A stretch of DNA of 64,000 bases from Mycolicibacterium aubagnense (GCF_010730955.1 NZ_AP022577.1:5022001-5086000), one strand, 5' to 3'; shown: positions 18,909 through 34,031, numbered from the stretch's first letter. Program-made: numbers and translations. Notes: generated from the letters alone by a model not told the origin.

Positions 18909-19562
18909 ATGAAGATTTCGGTCCTGGTGGTGGCCGCAACAGTCACGTTCCTGAGCCTGGCGCCGACTGCGGCCGCTCAACGTTCGTGCGCTGCCTTGGG
19001 AGGGACGGCCGACGCCACCGGCATCTGCCGGATCCACGAGGTCGGGGCGGGGTATGAACGGACGGCCGCGTTCCCGGTCGACTATCCCGATCAACAGGCT
19101 GTCGCGGATTTTTTGGCCCAGGACGGCGACGGGTTCGTCGGCTGGGTGGAGAAGTACGGCAATGGCCGGGGGTACGAGGAGACCGTGACGCCGGCGGTGT
19201 ACCGCTCGGCACAGACCCAGAGCCTGGTGCTCAAGATCGTGGACCCGACGGGCTTCGCCCATGAAGGACACCCGGCCATCCGGTTCCGGACGTTCACCTA
19301 TGGCGCGGACGGGCCCATCACCATCGACACGTTGTTCGGTCCGGGTGCCGATCCGGTGGCCATTCTGACGCCGGTGGTGCAACGCATGTTGAAGGCGCGT
19401 GATGCGGCACTCATCGAACCGGACCGCGCCTCGTACCGGAACTTCGCACTGACCGATGAGGCCGTCACGTTTTTCTTCGGCGAGAGCCAACTCGTGGGCA
19501 ACGGCGGCCCGCTCACGGTGGCGGTACCGGTAGGGGAGCTGGGCGGCCGGCTACAGGGGTAG
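18909..19562 (+). CDS. Secreted MPT64/TB22.2-family protein (RsiV-like, DUF3298-type)
   Basis: 217 residues with a clear Sec signal peptide (MKISVLVVAATVTFLSLAPTAAA, cleavage near AAA-Q). The mature part matches the MPT64/Rv3036c family: an N-terminal cysteine pair (CAALGG...GICRIHE), FPVDYPDQQAVADFLAQ, and a C-terminal stretch like RsiV (ITIDTLFGPGADPVAILTPVVQ, YRNFALTDEAVTFFFGESQL). MPT64 is a secreted mycobacterial antigen, and TB22.2 has been described as an esterase; no catalytic assignment is made here. It is 45 bp behind the EmbR-like gene, possibly co-transcribed. Confidence 0.82.
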   Translation: MKISVLVVAATVTFLSLAPTAAAQRSCAALGGTADATGICRIHEVGAGYERTAAFPVDYPDQQAVADFLAQDGDGFVGWVEKYGNGRGYEETVTPAVYRSAQTQSLVLKIVDPTGFAHEGHPAIRFRTFTYGADGPITIDTLFGPGADPVAILTPVVQRMLKARDAALIEPDRASYRNFALTDEAVTFFFGESQLVGNGGPLTVAVPVGELGGRLQG

Positions 19563-19902
19563 GCCCGACAGTCCTGTGCTTGCGCTGGCCGCGAAACGTG
19601 TCGGCGGCTTCGATGTGCACACGGTAGGGTTGCGGATAGGTGAACAGCCCTGATCACAGGCCTGTCGAGCCAACGCCAACCGGCGCCGGGAAGACACGCC
19701 AGAATCACGGTCAGCGCGCCGACGGGTGGCAAGCCGCCGATCGGGCTATGTTCTCCTGCACACGGATAAATACCACCGGAGCGATTCGCCTCTTTCGGTC
19801 GCATCGCAACGGAGCGAACGGGTAGCGTCGGGATCACACCCGAAATAACCCACTATCTGGTGTAACGACTGACGGCGACCGGAGAAAGTAGGGCCTCACC
19901 CC
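19563..19902. other. Intergenic region upstream of clpX
   Basis: 340 bp with no supportable gene. It should contain the clpX promoter. A possible site (GGAG followed by AAAG near 19881-19887) precedes the ATG at a long distance. I found no clear ClgR box or terminator hairpin. Confidence 0.5.
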
Positions 19903-21183
<1,281 letters not shown>

Positions 21184-21190
21184 TTCTCTG

Positions 21191-21231
21191 AAAAGGCAAA
21201 GCCCCCGCCGCGGCGGGGGCTTTGCCTTTTT
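21191..21231. terminator. Bidirectional terminator between clpX and fdhD
   Basis: A perfect 40-bp palindrome (20-base arms, 21191-21210 and 21211-21230) starting AAAAGGCAAAG and ending in TTTTT. The A-run and T-run on either side allow termination of both convergent genes. Confidence 0.9.
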
Positions 21232-21237
21232 GCGCTG

Positions 21238-22062
21238 CTACCTGATTACGCGGTCGGGCCGGGTGTAGACGTTCATCGACTCGCCGCGCAGGAACGCCAC
21301 GAGTGTGAGCCCGGCCTGGCTGGCCAGGTCGACCGCCAACGAGGACGGCGCGGACACCGCTGCGAGCACGGGGATGCCGGCCATGACGGCTTTCTGTGTC
21401 AGTTCGAACGACGCCCGGCCGCTGACCAGCAGGACGGTGTCGGTCAGCGGAATGCGGTCGTGCTCGAGTGCCCACCCGATCACCTTGTCCACCGCGTTGT
21501 GTCGGCCGATGTCCTCGCGGGCGACGAACATCTCTCCCACGGCGCTGAAGAGCGCGGCGGCGTGCAAGCCGCCGGTGCTGTTGAACACCTTCTGGGCCTG
21601 GCGCAGCCGCTGTGGCATCGCTGTGAGCACGTCGGAGGTGACGCTGGTCGGGTCGTCGCCGGGGGAGTAGTGGCTGACGGTTCGGACCGCATCGATGGAC
21701 GCCTTGCCGCACACGCCGCATGACGAGGTGGTGTAGAAATTGCGCGTCACGTCAACGGACGGCGGCGGGACGTGCGGTGCCAACGTCACGTCGAGCACGT
21801 TGTAGGTGTTGGCGCCATCTTCGGTGGCGCCCCGGCAGTATGCGACGCGAGCGATGTCGCCGCGGCGCGCGATCACGCCCTCGGTGAGCAGAAACCCTTG
21901 GGCCAGTTCCACATCCGAACCCGGCGTCCGCATCGTCACGGTGAGGGGAGTGCCGTTGACCCGGATTTCCAGGGGTTCCTCGACTGCCAGGGTTTCCGGG
22001 CGGGATACCGCGCCGCTGGCGGTGACGTGTTCGGCTCGGCGCCGTGCGGTTACGCGACCCAT
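21238..22062 (-). CDS. fdhD: FdhD, sulfur carrier/sulfurtransferase for formate dehydrogenase maturation
   Basis: 274 residues. It carries the catalytic pair in SSCGVCGK (about residues 114-121) and the family signatures [35 protein letters not shown] and [16 protein letters not shown]. FdhD transfers sulfur from IscS to the bis-MGD molybdenum cofactor before insertion into FdhF. It starts 6 bp after the fdhF stop, so the two are one operon. Confidence 0.95.
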   Translation of the reverse strand: MGRVTARRRAEHVTASGAVSRPETLAVEEPLEIRVNGTPLTVTMRTPGSDVELAQGFLLTEGVIARRGDIARVAYCRGATEDGANTYNVLDVTLAPHVPPPSVDVTRNFYTTSSCGVCGKASIDAVRTVSHYSPGDDPTSVTSDVLTAMPQRLRQAQKVFNSTGGLHAAALFSAVGEMFVAREDIGRHNAVDKVIGWALEHDRIPLTDTVLLVSGRASFELTQKAVMAGIPVLAAVSAPSSLAVDLASQAGLTLVAFLRGESMNVYTRPDRVIR

Positions 22063-22068
22063 GGCTGG

Positions 22069-24393
<2,325 letters not shown>

Positions 24394-24399
24394 CTTCCC

Positions 24400-24405
24400 A
24401 ATCTA
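24400..24405 (-). promoter_or_regulatory. -10 box of fdhF
   Basis: TAGATT on the minus strand, six bases before the ATG. Confidence 0.5.
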
Positions 24406-24467
24406 ATCCCCGTAATCGGCGATCCCGGCCTGGAAGCGGGGCGCGAGCCATCGGTAATTCATATGCC

Positions 24468-24488
24468 GCGATAGGTGGCGCCTATCGC
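24468..24488. repeat. Short inverted repeat upstream of fdhF
   Basis: GCGATAGG and CCTATCGC flank TGGCG. It lies 75-95 bp upstream of the fdhF start and could be an operator for fdhFD. Confidence 0.4.
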
Positions 24489-24564
24489 CCGTGGTACGGC
24501 GTCCGCCAACCCGGGTATCGCCGGCGGACGGTCGCGGCTCGAGGACCTAAGCCCCTAGCTGAAT

Positions 24565-24616
24565 ATACGGGAGGGGGTATTGTTCGAGGAGGTGTGATCA
24601 ATACCCCCACCCGTAT
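24565..24616. promoter_or_regulatory. Imperfect 18-bp inverted repeat rich in G/C tracts, candidate CsoR/CstR-family site
   Basis: ATACGGGAGGGGGTATTG (24565-24582) and CAATACCCCCACCCGTAT (24599-24616) are reverse complements with one mismatch, separated by 16 bases. Each arm has ATAC...GTAT ends around a G or C tract, as seen in CsoR-family operators. Confidence 0.5.
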
Positions 24617-24635
24617 TGATCGGGGTTGGAATATG

Positions 24636-24651
24636 ATACCCCTGGGGGTAC
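24636..24651. promoter_or_regulatory. CsoR/CstR-type operator O1
   Basis: ATACCCCTGGGGGTAC: arms ATACCC and GGGTAC around four bases. This is the type-2 CsoR-family operator form (ATACCC-N4-GGGTAT) with one arm mismatch. Confidence 0.65.
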
Positions 24652-24655
24652 TTGA

Positions 24656-24673
24656 TATACCCATAGGGGTATA
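24656..24673. promoter_or_regulatory. CsoR/CstR-type operator O2
   Basis: TATACCCATAGGGGTATA: perfect seven-base arms around ATAG. Its centre is 21 bp from that of O1, two helical turns, so both sites face the same side of the DNA. It ends 37 bp before the first gene of the operon. Confidence 0.75.
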
Positions 24674-24710
24674 GCTCAGAGTGGTGCTACCCAACTAGGA
24701 GAAAGAAGCC

Positions 24711-26093
24711 GTGATGATCCTCCAGCAGTATTACCTGGATTGCCTGTCGCACGCGTCCTACCTGATCGGTGACGAAACCACCGGACGCGCAGTCGTTGTG
24801 GACCCGCAGCGCGACGTGGCCGGATATGTCGCCGATGCCAAAGAGCGCGGGCTGACCATCGAACTGGTCATCGAGACCCACTTTCACGCGGACTTCCTCT
24901 CCGGGCACCTCGAGCTGGCGAAGGCCACCGGCGCCAAGATCGTCTACTCGTCCGTCGCCGAGACCGAGTTCGACTCGATGGGTGTCGCCGACGGTGAGCG
25001 GTACTCGCTGGGCGACGTGACGCTGGAGTTCCGGCACACCCCGGGACACACCCCCGAGTCGATGAGCGTGGTGGTCTACGAGCACGCGGATGACCAGACG
25101 CCCTACGGCGTCATGACCGGGGACACGCTGTTCATCGGCGATGTGGGCCGCCCCGACCTGCTGGCCTCGATCGGCTACACGCGCGAGGAACTGGCGGACA
25201 AGCTCTATGACTCGTTGCATGACAAGTTGATGACACTGCCCGACGCGACCCGGGTGTACCCGGCACATGGTGCGGGCTCGGCATGCGGCAAGAATCTGTC
25301 GACCGACCTGTGGTCGACGATCGGTGATCAGAAGGCGACGAACTACGCGCTGCGGGCTGCCGACAAAGCCTCGTTCATGAACCTCGTCACCGAAGGGCAG
25401 CCGCCCGCACCGGGCTATTTCGTCTACGACGCGATCCTGAACCGCAAGGACCGAGAGCTGTTGGACGAGACCAAGATGCCGACGGCGATGACCTACGAGC
25501 AGGCCCGCAAGGCGATCGACGCCGGCGCTGTTTTGGTGGACGGGCGTGGACCCGAGGAATTCGCGCTGGGCCATCTGCGTGGCGCGGTCAACATCGGCCT
25601 GCAAGGTCGTTACGCAGAGTTCGCCGGTTCGGTCCTACCGTCCGATGTCGACATCGTGCTGTTTACCGAACCCGGTCAGGAACTCGAGGGTAAGAACCGG
25701 CTCGCCCGCATCGGCTTCGACCGGGTGATCGGCTACGTGGCCGAGCCGTACGCGGTGTTGGTTGACCACCCCAGTGATGTCCGGGTGGCATCGAGGCTGA
25801 CCGCCAAGGCTTTTGGTGAACGGGCCGCCGAACTGCCGAACCTGCAGATCGTCGATGTCCGCAACCCCGGTGAGGTTGCGGCCGGGGCCATCCCGAACGC
25901 CATCGGCATCCCGGTGGGGCAGTTGCCCACTCGGCTGGCTGAGCTGGACCCCGCCAAACCGACCGTCGTCTATTGCGCCGGTGGGTATCGCTCATCGGTC
26001 GCAGCAAGCCTGTTGCGGCGGAACGGATTCAACGACGTCAGTGACATCGTGGGCGGGTATGGCGCCTGGGCAGAAGCCGTCGAGAACGCCTGA
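24711..26093 (+). CDS. Persulfide dioxygenase-rhodanese fusion (CstB-like)
   Basis: 460 residues from GTG 24711 (AGGAG nine bases upstream; ATG 24714 is an alternative). Residues 1 to about 240 form an ETHE1-type metallo-beta-lactamase domain with HFHADFLSGH (His57, His59, Asp61), RHTPGHTPES and GDTLFIGDVGRPDL. A rhodanese-homology domain with no cysteine at the active position follows (about 258-355), then a true rhodanese with YCAGGYRSS (Cys422). This is the three-domain order of CstB of S. aureus, which oxidises persulfides and yields thiosulfate. First gene of the operon with SQR, thioredoxin and TauE. Confidence 0.92.
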   Translation: MMILQQYYLDCLSHASYLIGDETTGRAVVVDPQRDVAGYVADAKERGLTIELVIETHFHADFLSGHLELAKATGAKIVYSSVAETEFDSMGVADGERYSLGDVTLEFRHTPGHTPESMSVVVYEHADDQTPYGVMTGDTLFIGDVGRPDLLASIGYTREELADKLYDSLHDKLMTLPDATRVYPAHGAGSACGKNLSTDLWSTIGDQKATNYALRAADKASFMNLVTEGQPPAPGYFVYDAILNRKDRELLDETKMPTAMTYEQARKAIDAGAVLVDGRGPEEFALGHLRGAVNIGLQGRYAEFAGSVLPSDVDIVLFTEPGQELEGKNRLARIGFDRVIGYVAEPYAVLVDHPSDVRVASRLTAKAFGERAAELPNLQIVDVRNPGEVAAGAIPNAIGIPVGQLPTRLAELDPAKPTVVYCAGGYRSSVAASLLRRNGFNDVSDIVGGYGAWAEAVENA

Positions 26094-26113
26094 AGATCGG
26101 AGACATCACAGAT

Positions 26114-27316
<1,203 letters not shown>

Positions 27317-27350
27317 CAAGGCAATTGCATCACAACGAAAGGAGATCGCA

Positions 27351-27722
27351 ATGACCACCAAAACCTTGACGGCCGCCGATTTCGAGGCGACCATCACCGA
27401 CAACCCGATCGTGCTCATCGATTTCTGGGCATCGTGGTGCGGTCCGTGCCGCGCCTTCGCTCCGGTATTCGATCGATCGGCGCAGTCGCACCCCGATGTG
27501 GTGCACGCCAAGGTCGATACCGAAGCACAGCAGCAGCTTGCCGCGGCCCTCGAAATCCAGGCGATCCCAACGATCATGGCGTTCCGCGACGGCGTCCTCG
27601 TCTACCGCCAGCCCGGCGCGATACCGGCTGCGGCCCTCGAGGATCTGATCACCCAGGTCAAGGAACTCGACATGGCCGACGTGCGGGCCCACATCGCAGG
27701 CAAGACGCACAAGACGCCCTGA
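27351..27722 (+). CDS. Thioredoxin
   Basis: 123 residues with the canonical active site WASWCGPCRAF and the cis-Pro loop AIPTIMAFRDG. AAAGGAG precedes the ATG. In this operon it probably reduces protein or small-molecule persulfides, or regenerates the rhodanese cysteine. Unlike secreted thioredoxins it has no signal peptide. Confidence 0.95.
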   Translation: MTTKTLTAADFEATITDNPIVLIDFWASWCGPCRAFAPVFDRSAQSHPDVVHAKVDTEAQQQLAAALEIQAIPTIMAFRDGVLVYRQPGAIPAAALEDLITQVKELDMADVRAHIAGKTHKTP

Positions 27723-27763
27723 CCGACGCGACCCGCCGTTCCGCTCGAGGAGAGTGAAGTTCC

Positions 27764-28540
27764 GTGAATGTCGTTCTCGCCCTTGGCCTGGGCGCTGTCA
27801 TAGGCGTCCTGCTCGGCCTACTCGGCGGAGGCGGGTCCATCCTGGCGGTGCCGGCGTTGGTCTATGTGCTGGGGCTCGGGATTGAGCAGGCAATTCCGTT
27901 GTCGCTGTTGGTCGTCGGCATCGCGTCGGCGGTCGGCGCGATGCCGAAGATTCGTGCCGGGCACGTTCAATGGCGGTTGGCTGCCATCTTCTCGGCCGCC
28001 GGCATCCCGGCAACGTTCGTCGGCAGCGCCATCGGCCGTCATCTGCCGCAGCCGGCGCTGCTCGTCGGCTTCGCGGTGGTGATGGTGCTGGCCGGAATCC
28101 GGATGCTGCAGGACAACGGCGGCACCGGTACCGCCTGCAAGGTGGGCGACTCGGGAATCAACTGGCGCCGCTGTGCCTCCAGGTCGATTCCTGCGGGCTT
28201 CCTCGTCGGCCTGCTCACCGGACTCTTCGGTGTCGGCGGCGGCTTTCTGATCGTTCCGGCGCTGGTGTTGATGCTCGGGGTGGAGATGCCCGTCGCGATC
28301 GGTACCTCGCTCCTCATCATCGTCGCGAACTCGGTGGCGGGTCTCCTGTCTCATCTGAGCGGCACCAGCATCGACTGGACCATCGCCGCGGCTTTCGTCG
28401 GCACGGCGATCGTCGGTTCGTTGATCGCCGGCCACCTCGGCACCCGGCTCGACACCCGGCGGCTGCAGCATGGATTCGCCTATCTCGTCTTCGCCGTCGC
28501 GGCGTATGTCCTTGTCGACACCATCGTCGTGAGCTGGTAG
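27764..28540 (+). CDS. TauE/SafE-family membrane transporter, putative sulfite/organosulfur exporter
   Basis: 258 residues with about eight hydrophobic helices in two homologous halves. Each half carries a GxxxGxxxGxGGGS-type motif (LLGLLGGGGSILAVPALVYVL and LTGLFGVGGGFLIVPALVLML), the TauE repeat. GTG start with GAGGAG upstream. In S. aureus tauE lies with cstR/cst genes and is thought to export sulfite; the same pairing here supports export of the oxidised sulfur made by the dioxygenase. Confidence 0.9.
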   Translation: MNVVLALGLGAVIGVLLGLLGGGGSILAVPALVYVLGLGIEQAIPLSLLVVGIASAVGAMPKIRAGHVQWRLAAIFSAAGIPATFVGSAIGRHLPQPALLVGFAVVMVLAGIRMLQDNGGTGTACKVGDSGINWRRCASRSIPAGFLVGLLTGLFGVGGGFLIVPALVLMLGVEMPVAIGTSLLIIVANSVAGLLSHLSGTSIDWTIAAAFVGTAIVGSLIAGHLGTRLDTRRLQHGFAYLVFAVAAYVLVDTIVVSW

Positions 28541-28656
28541 CCGTCACGAGTGCGTTGTCGGTAACAGCCGGGCCGCCGCCGGACGATGTCGCGAATCTTC
28601 ACCGAACCGACATGTTGCCGCCCCGTCGCCGGACGTGCACGGTTGCCCAGCTTCTG

Positions 28657-28662
28657 GACAAT
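28657..28662 (+). promoter_or_regulatory. -10-like box of a possible small gene
   Basis: GACAAT ends six bases before ATG 28669, the same box and spacing as at nadE in this window. Confidence 0.35.
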
Positions 28663-28668
28663 GGCGGT

Positions 28669-28821
28669 ATGGATACCGATACCGGTCGTGGTACGCCGGG
28701 TCGCCGCGCCTGGGCCGACCCGCTGGCGTTGGGGTTCCAGGCGCACCGGCAGCTGATGTTGCTACGTCTGCGTTGGCACGGCCGCCGCCTGGACACCCGT
28801 CCAGACGGCCAGCCGGACTGA
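28669..28821 (+). CDS. Possible small leaderless protein, unknown function
   Basis: 50 residues, starting MDTDTGRGTPGRRAWADPL, with an Arg-rich helical middle (FQAHRQLMLLRLRWHGRRL). It is not recognised as any family. Support comes from the -10-like box six bases upstream of the ATG and a sensible amphipathic/basic composition. It could also be a chance frame in GC-rich DNA. Confidence 0.35.
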   Translation: MDTDTGRGTPGRRAWADPLALGFQAHRQLMLLRLRWHGRRLDTRPDGQPD

Positions 28822-29205
28822 CGCCTAATCGCTTGCGCCACCAGCGTTTTCCGGTGCGGCGGCAGAGGTGCCCAATGGCGCCGACGGCCATCTCCGAGTG
28901 TTAGCGACGACGACTACTGGCGAGTAGCCGGTTTCTTAGGAATACTCGGTCACCGGACGTGACCAATGCCACATAATTGATCGGTGTGAACACCTGTCAA
29001 GTCACGGACCTGCGCATTTATTGGGTCGCAACCCAGCCGTCATCGGCGCGTCCGGGTCAGCCCACCCTAAGAGAAGTGCAATAATCGGTACTAGCAGTGA
29101 CATCAAAATTTTGGCGGCGCCGAGCTGGCGATCGTGAGGGCCGCTTTGCGGCGTCTCCGGAAACAGTGCGACGGACTCCGAAACAGAGTGTGAAAGGCAG
29201 GCGTC

Positions 29206-31140
29206 GTGGGTCTTAACGACGGCGACAACGGCACCTCGCGGCAGAAGCTCGAGAAGGTCGTCATCCGCTTCGCTGGTGACTCCGGTGACGGTATGCAGCT
29301 GACCGGTGACCGGTTCACTTCGGAAGCCGCGCTCTTCGGCAATGACCTTGCGACGCAGCCGAACTACCCCGCCGAGATCCGCGCACCACAGGGCACCCTG
29401 CCCGGCGTGTCGTCGTTCCAGATCCAGATCGCGGATTACGACATCCTCACCGCCGGTGACCGCCCCGACGTGCTGGTCGCCATGAACCCGGCCGCGCTCA
29501 AGGCCAACGTTGCCGACCTGCCGCGCGGCGGCATGATCATCGCCAACTCCGATGAGTTCACCAAGCGCAACCTGGCCAAGGTCGGGTACGAAGAGAACCC
29601 GCTGGAGAACGACGAACTGTCCGAGTTCGTGGTCATCCCCGTCGCGATGACCACGCTGACCCTGGCCGCGGTCGAGGCCATCGGCGCGACCAAGAAGGAC
29701 GGTCAGCGCGCCAAGAACATGTTCGGGCTCGGCCTGCTGTCCTGGATGTACGGCCGCGAGCTGGAGCACAGCGAGGCCTTCATTCGCGAGAAGTTCGCCC
29801 GCAAGCCCGAGATCGCCGAGGCCAACGTGCTGGCGCTCAAGGCCGGCTGGAACTACGGCGAGACCACCGAGGCCTTCGGCACCACCTACGAGGTGGCCCC
29901 GGCCAAGCTCAAGTCCGGTGAATACCGTCAGATCTCCGGCAACACGGCCATGGCGTACGGCATCGTCGCCGCCGGTCAACTCGGTGACATTCAGGTGGTG
30001 CTCGGCACCTACCCGATCACCCCGGCCAGCGACATCCTGCACGAGCTGTCCAAGCACAAGAACTTCAATGTCCTGACCTTCCAGGCCGAGGACGAGATCG
30101 CCGGTATCGGCGCGGCCATCGGTGCCTCGTACGGCGGTGCGCTGGGCGTGACCAGCACCTCGGGTCCCGGCGTCTCGCTGAAGTCCGAGGCCATCGGCCT
30201 CGCGGTGATGACCGAGCTGCCGCTCATCGTCATCGACGTGCAGCGCGGTGGCCCGTCCACCGGGCTGCCGACCAAGACCGAGCAGGCCGACCTGCTGCAG
30301 GCGCTCTACGGCCGCAACGGCGAGTCGCCCGTCGCGGTGCTGGCGCCGTGCTCCCCGTCGGATTGCTTCGACATCGCGGTGGAGGCGGCGCGGATCGCCA
30401 TCACCTACCACACCCCGGTGATCATCCTGTCCGACGGCGCGATCGCCAACGGCTCCGAGCCGTGGCGCATCCCCGACATCGCGAGCTACCCGGCCATCGA
30501 GCACACCTTCGCCAAGCCGGACGAGCCGTTCCAGCCCTACGCGCGCGACCCCGAGACGTTGGGTCGCCAATTCGCCATCCCGGGCACCCCGGGCCTGGAG
30601 CACCGCATCGGTGGTCTGGAAGCGGCCAACGGCTCCGGCAACATCTCCTACGAGCCCAAGAACCACGACCTCATGGTCCGGTTGCGTCAGCTCAAGATCG
30701 ACGGCATCAAGGTCCCCGACCTCGAGGTCGACGACCCGAGCGGCGAAGCCGAACTGCTGATGCTCGGTTGGGGCAGCTCCTACGGTCCCATCGGTGAAGC
30801 CTGCCGCCGGGCCCGTCGCAACGGCATCAAGGTTGCGCATGCTCAGCTGCGCCACCTCAACCCGTTCCCGGCCAACCTCGAAGAGGTCCTGCGCAAGTAC
30901 GACAAGGTCGTCGTGCCGGAGATGAACCTCGGCCAGTTGGCGCTGCTCCTGCGCGGCAAGTACCTGGTCGATGTCCAGTCGGTGACCAAGGTCGAGGGCA
31001 TGGCGTTCCTGGCAGATGAGGTCGAGGGCATCATCAGCGCGGCGCTGGACGGATCGTTGCGCGAAAAGGAAACTGACAAGGCCAAGTTCGCACGGTTGGC
31101 AGCCGCCACCGTGGAAACCGGTGTGGGAGCAAACGCATGA
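29206..31140 (+). CDS. korA: 2-oxoglutarate:ferredoxin oxidoreductase, alpha subunit
   Basis: 644 residues from GTG 29206. An N-terminal gamma-type domain (VVIRFAGDSGDGMQLTGDRFTSEAALFGNDL, about 1-190) is fused to the alpha subunit with TYPITPASDILHELS and FQAEDEIAGIGAAIGASYGGA. With KorB it decarboxylates 2-oxoglutarate to succinyl-CoA using ferredoxin, an oxygen-tolerant alternative to the dehydrogenase complex in mycobacteria. It overlaps korB by 4 bp (ATGA). No ferredoxin gene is adjacent. Confidence 0.96.
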   Translation: MGLNDGDNGTSRQKLEKVVIRFAGDSGDGMQLTGDRFTSEAALFGNDLATQPNYPAEIRAPQGTLPGVSSFQIQIADYDILTAGDRPDVLVAMNPAALKANVADLPRGGMIIANSDEFTKRNLAKVGYEENPLENDELSEFVVIPVAMTTLTLAAVEAIGATKKDGQRAKNMFGLGLLSWMYGRELEHSEAFIREKFARKPEIAEANVLALKAGWNYGETTEAFGTTYEVAPAKLKSGEYRQISGNTAMAYGIVAAGQLGDIQVVLGTYPITPASDILHELSKHKNFNVLTFQAEDEIAGIGAAIGASYGGALGVTSTSGPGVSLKSEAIGLAVMTELPLIVIDVQRGGPSTGLPTKTEQADLLQALYGRNGESPVAVLAPCSPSDCFDIAVEAARIAITYHTPVIILSDGAIANGSEPWRIPDIASYPAIEHTFAKPDEPFQPYARDPETLGRQFAIPGTPGLEHRIGGLEAANGSGNISYEPKNHDLMVRLRQLKIDGIKVPDLEVDDPSGEAELLMLGWGSSYGPIGEACRRARRNGIKVAHAQLRHLNPFPANLEEVLRKYDKVVVPEMNLGQLALLLRGKYLVDVQSVTKVEGMAFLADEVEGIISAALDGSLREKETDKAKFARLAAATVETGVGANA

Positions 31141-32216
31141 CGGATCTGATCGGTGCTGATCTGGGCCTGACCGAAGCCCTCAGCAAGACTGCCCTGGTTC
31201 CGACTACGGACCAGCCGCAGAAGGGCAAGGACTTCACCAGCGACCAGGAGGTGCGCTGGTGCCCGGGTTGTGGTGACTACGTCATCCTCAACACCATCCG
31301 CAACTTCCTGCCGGAGCTGGGCCTGCGCCGCGAGAACATCGCGTTCGTCAGCGGAATCGGCTGCTCCAGCCGGTTCCCGTACTACCTGGAGACCTACGGG
31401 TTCCACTCGATCCACGGTCGTGCCCCGACCATCGCCACCGGCCTGGCGCTGGCGCGTCCGGACCTGTCGGTGTGGGTCGTCACCGGTGACGGTGACGCGC
31501 TGTCGATCGGCGGTAATCACCTGATCCACGCGCTGCGCCGCAACATCAACATCACGATCCTGCTGTTCAACAACCGGATCTACGGCCTGACCAAGGGCCA
31601 GTACTCGCCGACCTCCGAGGTCGGCAAGGTCACCAAGTCGACCCCGATGGGTTCGCTGGACCAGCCGTTCAACCCGGTGTCGCTGGCCCTGGGCGCCGAG
31701 GCCACGTTCGTCGGCCGGGCGCTGGACTCCGACCGCAAGGGTCTGACCGAGGTGCTCAAGGCCGCGGCCGCCCACCGCGGCGCTGCCATCGTCGAGATCC
31801 TGCAGGACTGCCCGATCTTCAACGACGGTTCCTTCGACGCCCTGCGCAAGGAAGGCGCCGAGGAGCGGCTGATCAACCTGCAGCACGGCCAGCCGATCAC
31901 CTTCGGCGCGGAGAACGAGTACTGCGTGACCAAGTCCGGCTACGGACTGGAGATCGGCAAGACCGCTGACGTCGACCCCGGTGACATCGTGGTGCACAAC
32001 GCGCACATCGACGACCCGGCCTACGCGTTCGCGCTGTCGCGCCTGTCGGAGCAGAACCTGGAGCACACCGTGATGGGCATCTTCCGTCAGGTGAACCGGC
32101 CGACCTACGACGACGAAGCGCGTGCGCAGGTGAAGTCGGCGATGGATTCCAAGGCGCACGACACCGCCGCTCTGCAATCCTTGCTGCGTGGCAAGGACAC
32201 CTGGACAGTCGACTGA
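31137..32216 (+). CDS. korB: 2-oxoglutarate:ferredoxin oxidoreductase, beta subunit
   Basis: 359 residues. The [4Fe-4S]/TPP region begins [16 protein letters not shown], with [13 protein letters not shown] downstream. The TPP-Mg motif is [20 protein letters not shown], followed by [22 protein letters not shown] overlaps the korA stop, so the subunits are coupled. mobA starts 11 bp after the stop, as in M. tuberculosis (Rv2454c-Rv2453c). Confidence 0.96.
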   Translation: MTDLIGADLGLTEALSKTALVPTTDQPQKGKDFTSDQEVRWCPGCGDYVILNTIRNFLPELGLRRENIAFVSGIGCSSRFPYYLETYGFHSIHGRAPTIATGLALARPDLSVWVVTGDGDALSIGGNHLIHALRRNINITILLFNNRIYGLTKGQYSPTSEVGKVTKSTPMGSLDQPFNPVSLALGAEATFVGRALDSDRKGLTEVLKAAAAHRGAAIVEILQDCPIFNDGSFDALRKEGAEERLINLQHGQPITFGAENEYCVTKSGYGLEIGKTADVDPGDIVVHNAHIDDPAYAFALSRLSEQNLEHTVMGIFRQVNRPTYDDEARAQVKSAMDSKAHDTAALQSLLRGKDTWTVD

Positions 32217-32226
32217 ACCTGACGCT

Positions 32227-32805
32227 TTGACCGAGGACGCCCCGCTGGCCGCAGTTGTATTGGCCGGCGGGGCGTCTCGTCGTATGGGGCGGGACAAGGC
32301 CACCGTGCGGTTCCGCGGATCGGTGGGGGAGATCACCTTCGTCGAGCAGGTGGTGGCGACCCTGCGATCCCGGTGCGCGCGGGTGTTCGTGATCGCCGCT
32401 CGTGGCCAGGCGCTGCCCGACCTGGATGCGGAGGTGCTGCGGGATGCGACGCCCGGCATCGGACCCCTGTTGGCCACTGCGCGTGGGCTGCGTGCCGCGG
32501 CCGATGCCGGATATGCGCGCGCCTTCGTGTGCGCCGTGGATATGCCGTATCTGACAGTCGAGCTGATCGATGAACTCGCCGGGCACGCGGCGCGCGTGGA
32601 CGCCGATGTGGTGCTGCCCTGGGACGGCCGCGATCACTATTTGGCGGGCATCTACCGGACCGCGCTGGCCACCCGGGCCGACGAGCTGGTGGCCCGCGGG
32701 CGGCGGAGCATGCGGGCACTGGTCGACACCGCCGACACCCAGCGGGTGGTGATGGACCGGCAGCGGGCACTGGTCAACGTCAACAGCCCCGCCGACTTCG
32801 TCTGA
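32227..32805 (+). CDS. mobA: Molybdenum cofactor guanylyltransferase
   Basis: 192 residues from a proposed TTG at 32227. It carries the nucleotidyltransferase signature [16 protein letters not shown], then [16 protein letters not shown] and [14 protein letters not shown]. It adds GMP to molybdopterin to make MGD, needed by FdhF encoded 8 kb upstream. There is no Shine-Dalgarno site; with the korB stop 10 bp upstream, translation probably relies on re-initiation. It is close in sequence to Rv2453c. Confidence 0.93.
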   Translation: MTEDAPLAAVVLAGGASRRMGRDKATVRFRGSVGEITFVEQVVATLRSRCARVFVIAARGQALPDLDAEVLRDATPGIGPLLATARGLRAAADAGYARAFVCAVDMPYLTVELIDELAGHAARVDADVVLPWDGRDHYLAGIYRTALATRADELVARGRRSMRALVDTADTQRVVMDRQRALVNVNSPADFV

Positions 32806-33993
<1,188 letters not shown>

Positions 33994-34031
33994 CTCCGCG
34001 CGCCTACGAGCGCCACAACCGCTCGAACGTG

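Larger units (their letters stand above)
24394..24710. other. Divergent regulatory region between fdhF and the sulfide operon
   Basis: 317 bp without a gene, holding the fdhF -10 box, an 8-bp inverted repeat (24468-24488), an 18-bp imperfect inverted repeat (24565-24616), two tandem CsoR/CstR-type operators and the ribosome binding site AGGAG at 24697-24701. I searched it for a CsoR-like reading frame and found none. Confidence 0.75.
28541..29205. other. Gap between the sulfide operon and korA
   Basis: 665 bp. Apart from a possible 50-residue leaderless gene (28669-28821) I see no gene. The last roughly 200 bp should hold the korA promoter. No strong terminator hairpin was found after the transporter gene. 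Confidence 0.5.

Noticed and set aside
24394..24710. CsoR/CstR repressor gene expected beside the operators
   Set aside because: No frame with the family's conserved helix and Cys pattern on either strand here or elsewhere in the window.
29002..32477. Two long minus-strand frames across korA and korB
   Set aside because: Antisense shadows with biased composition and no recognisable domain.
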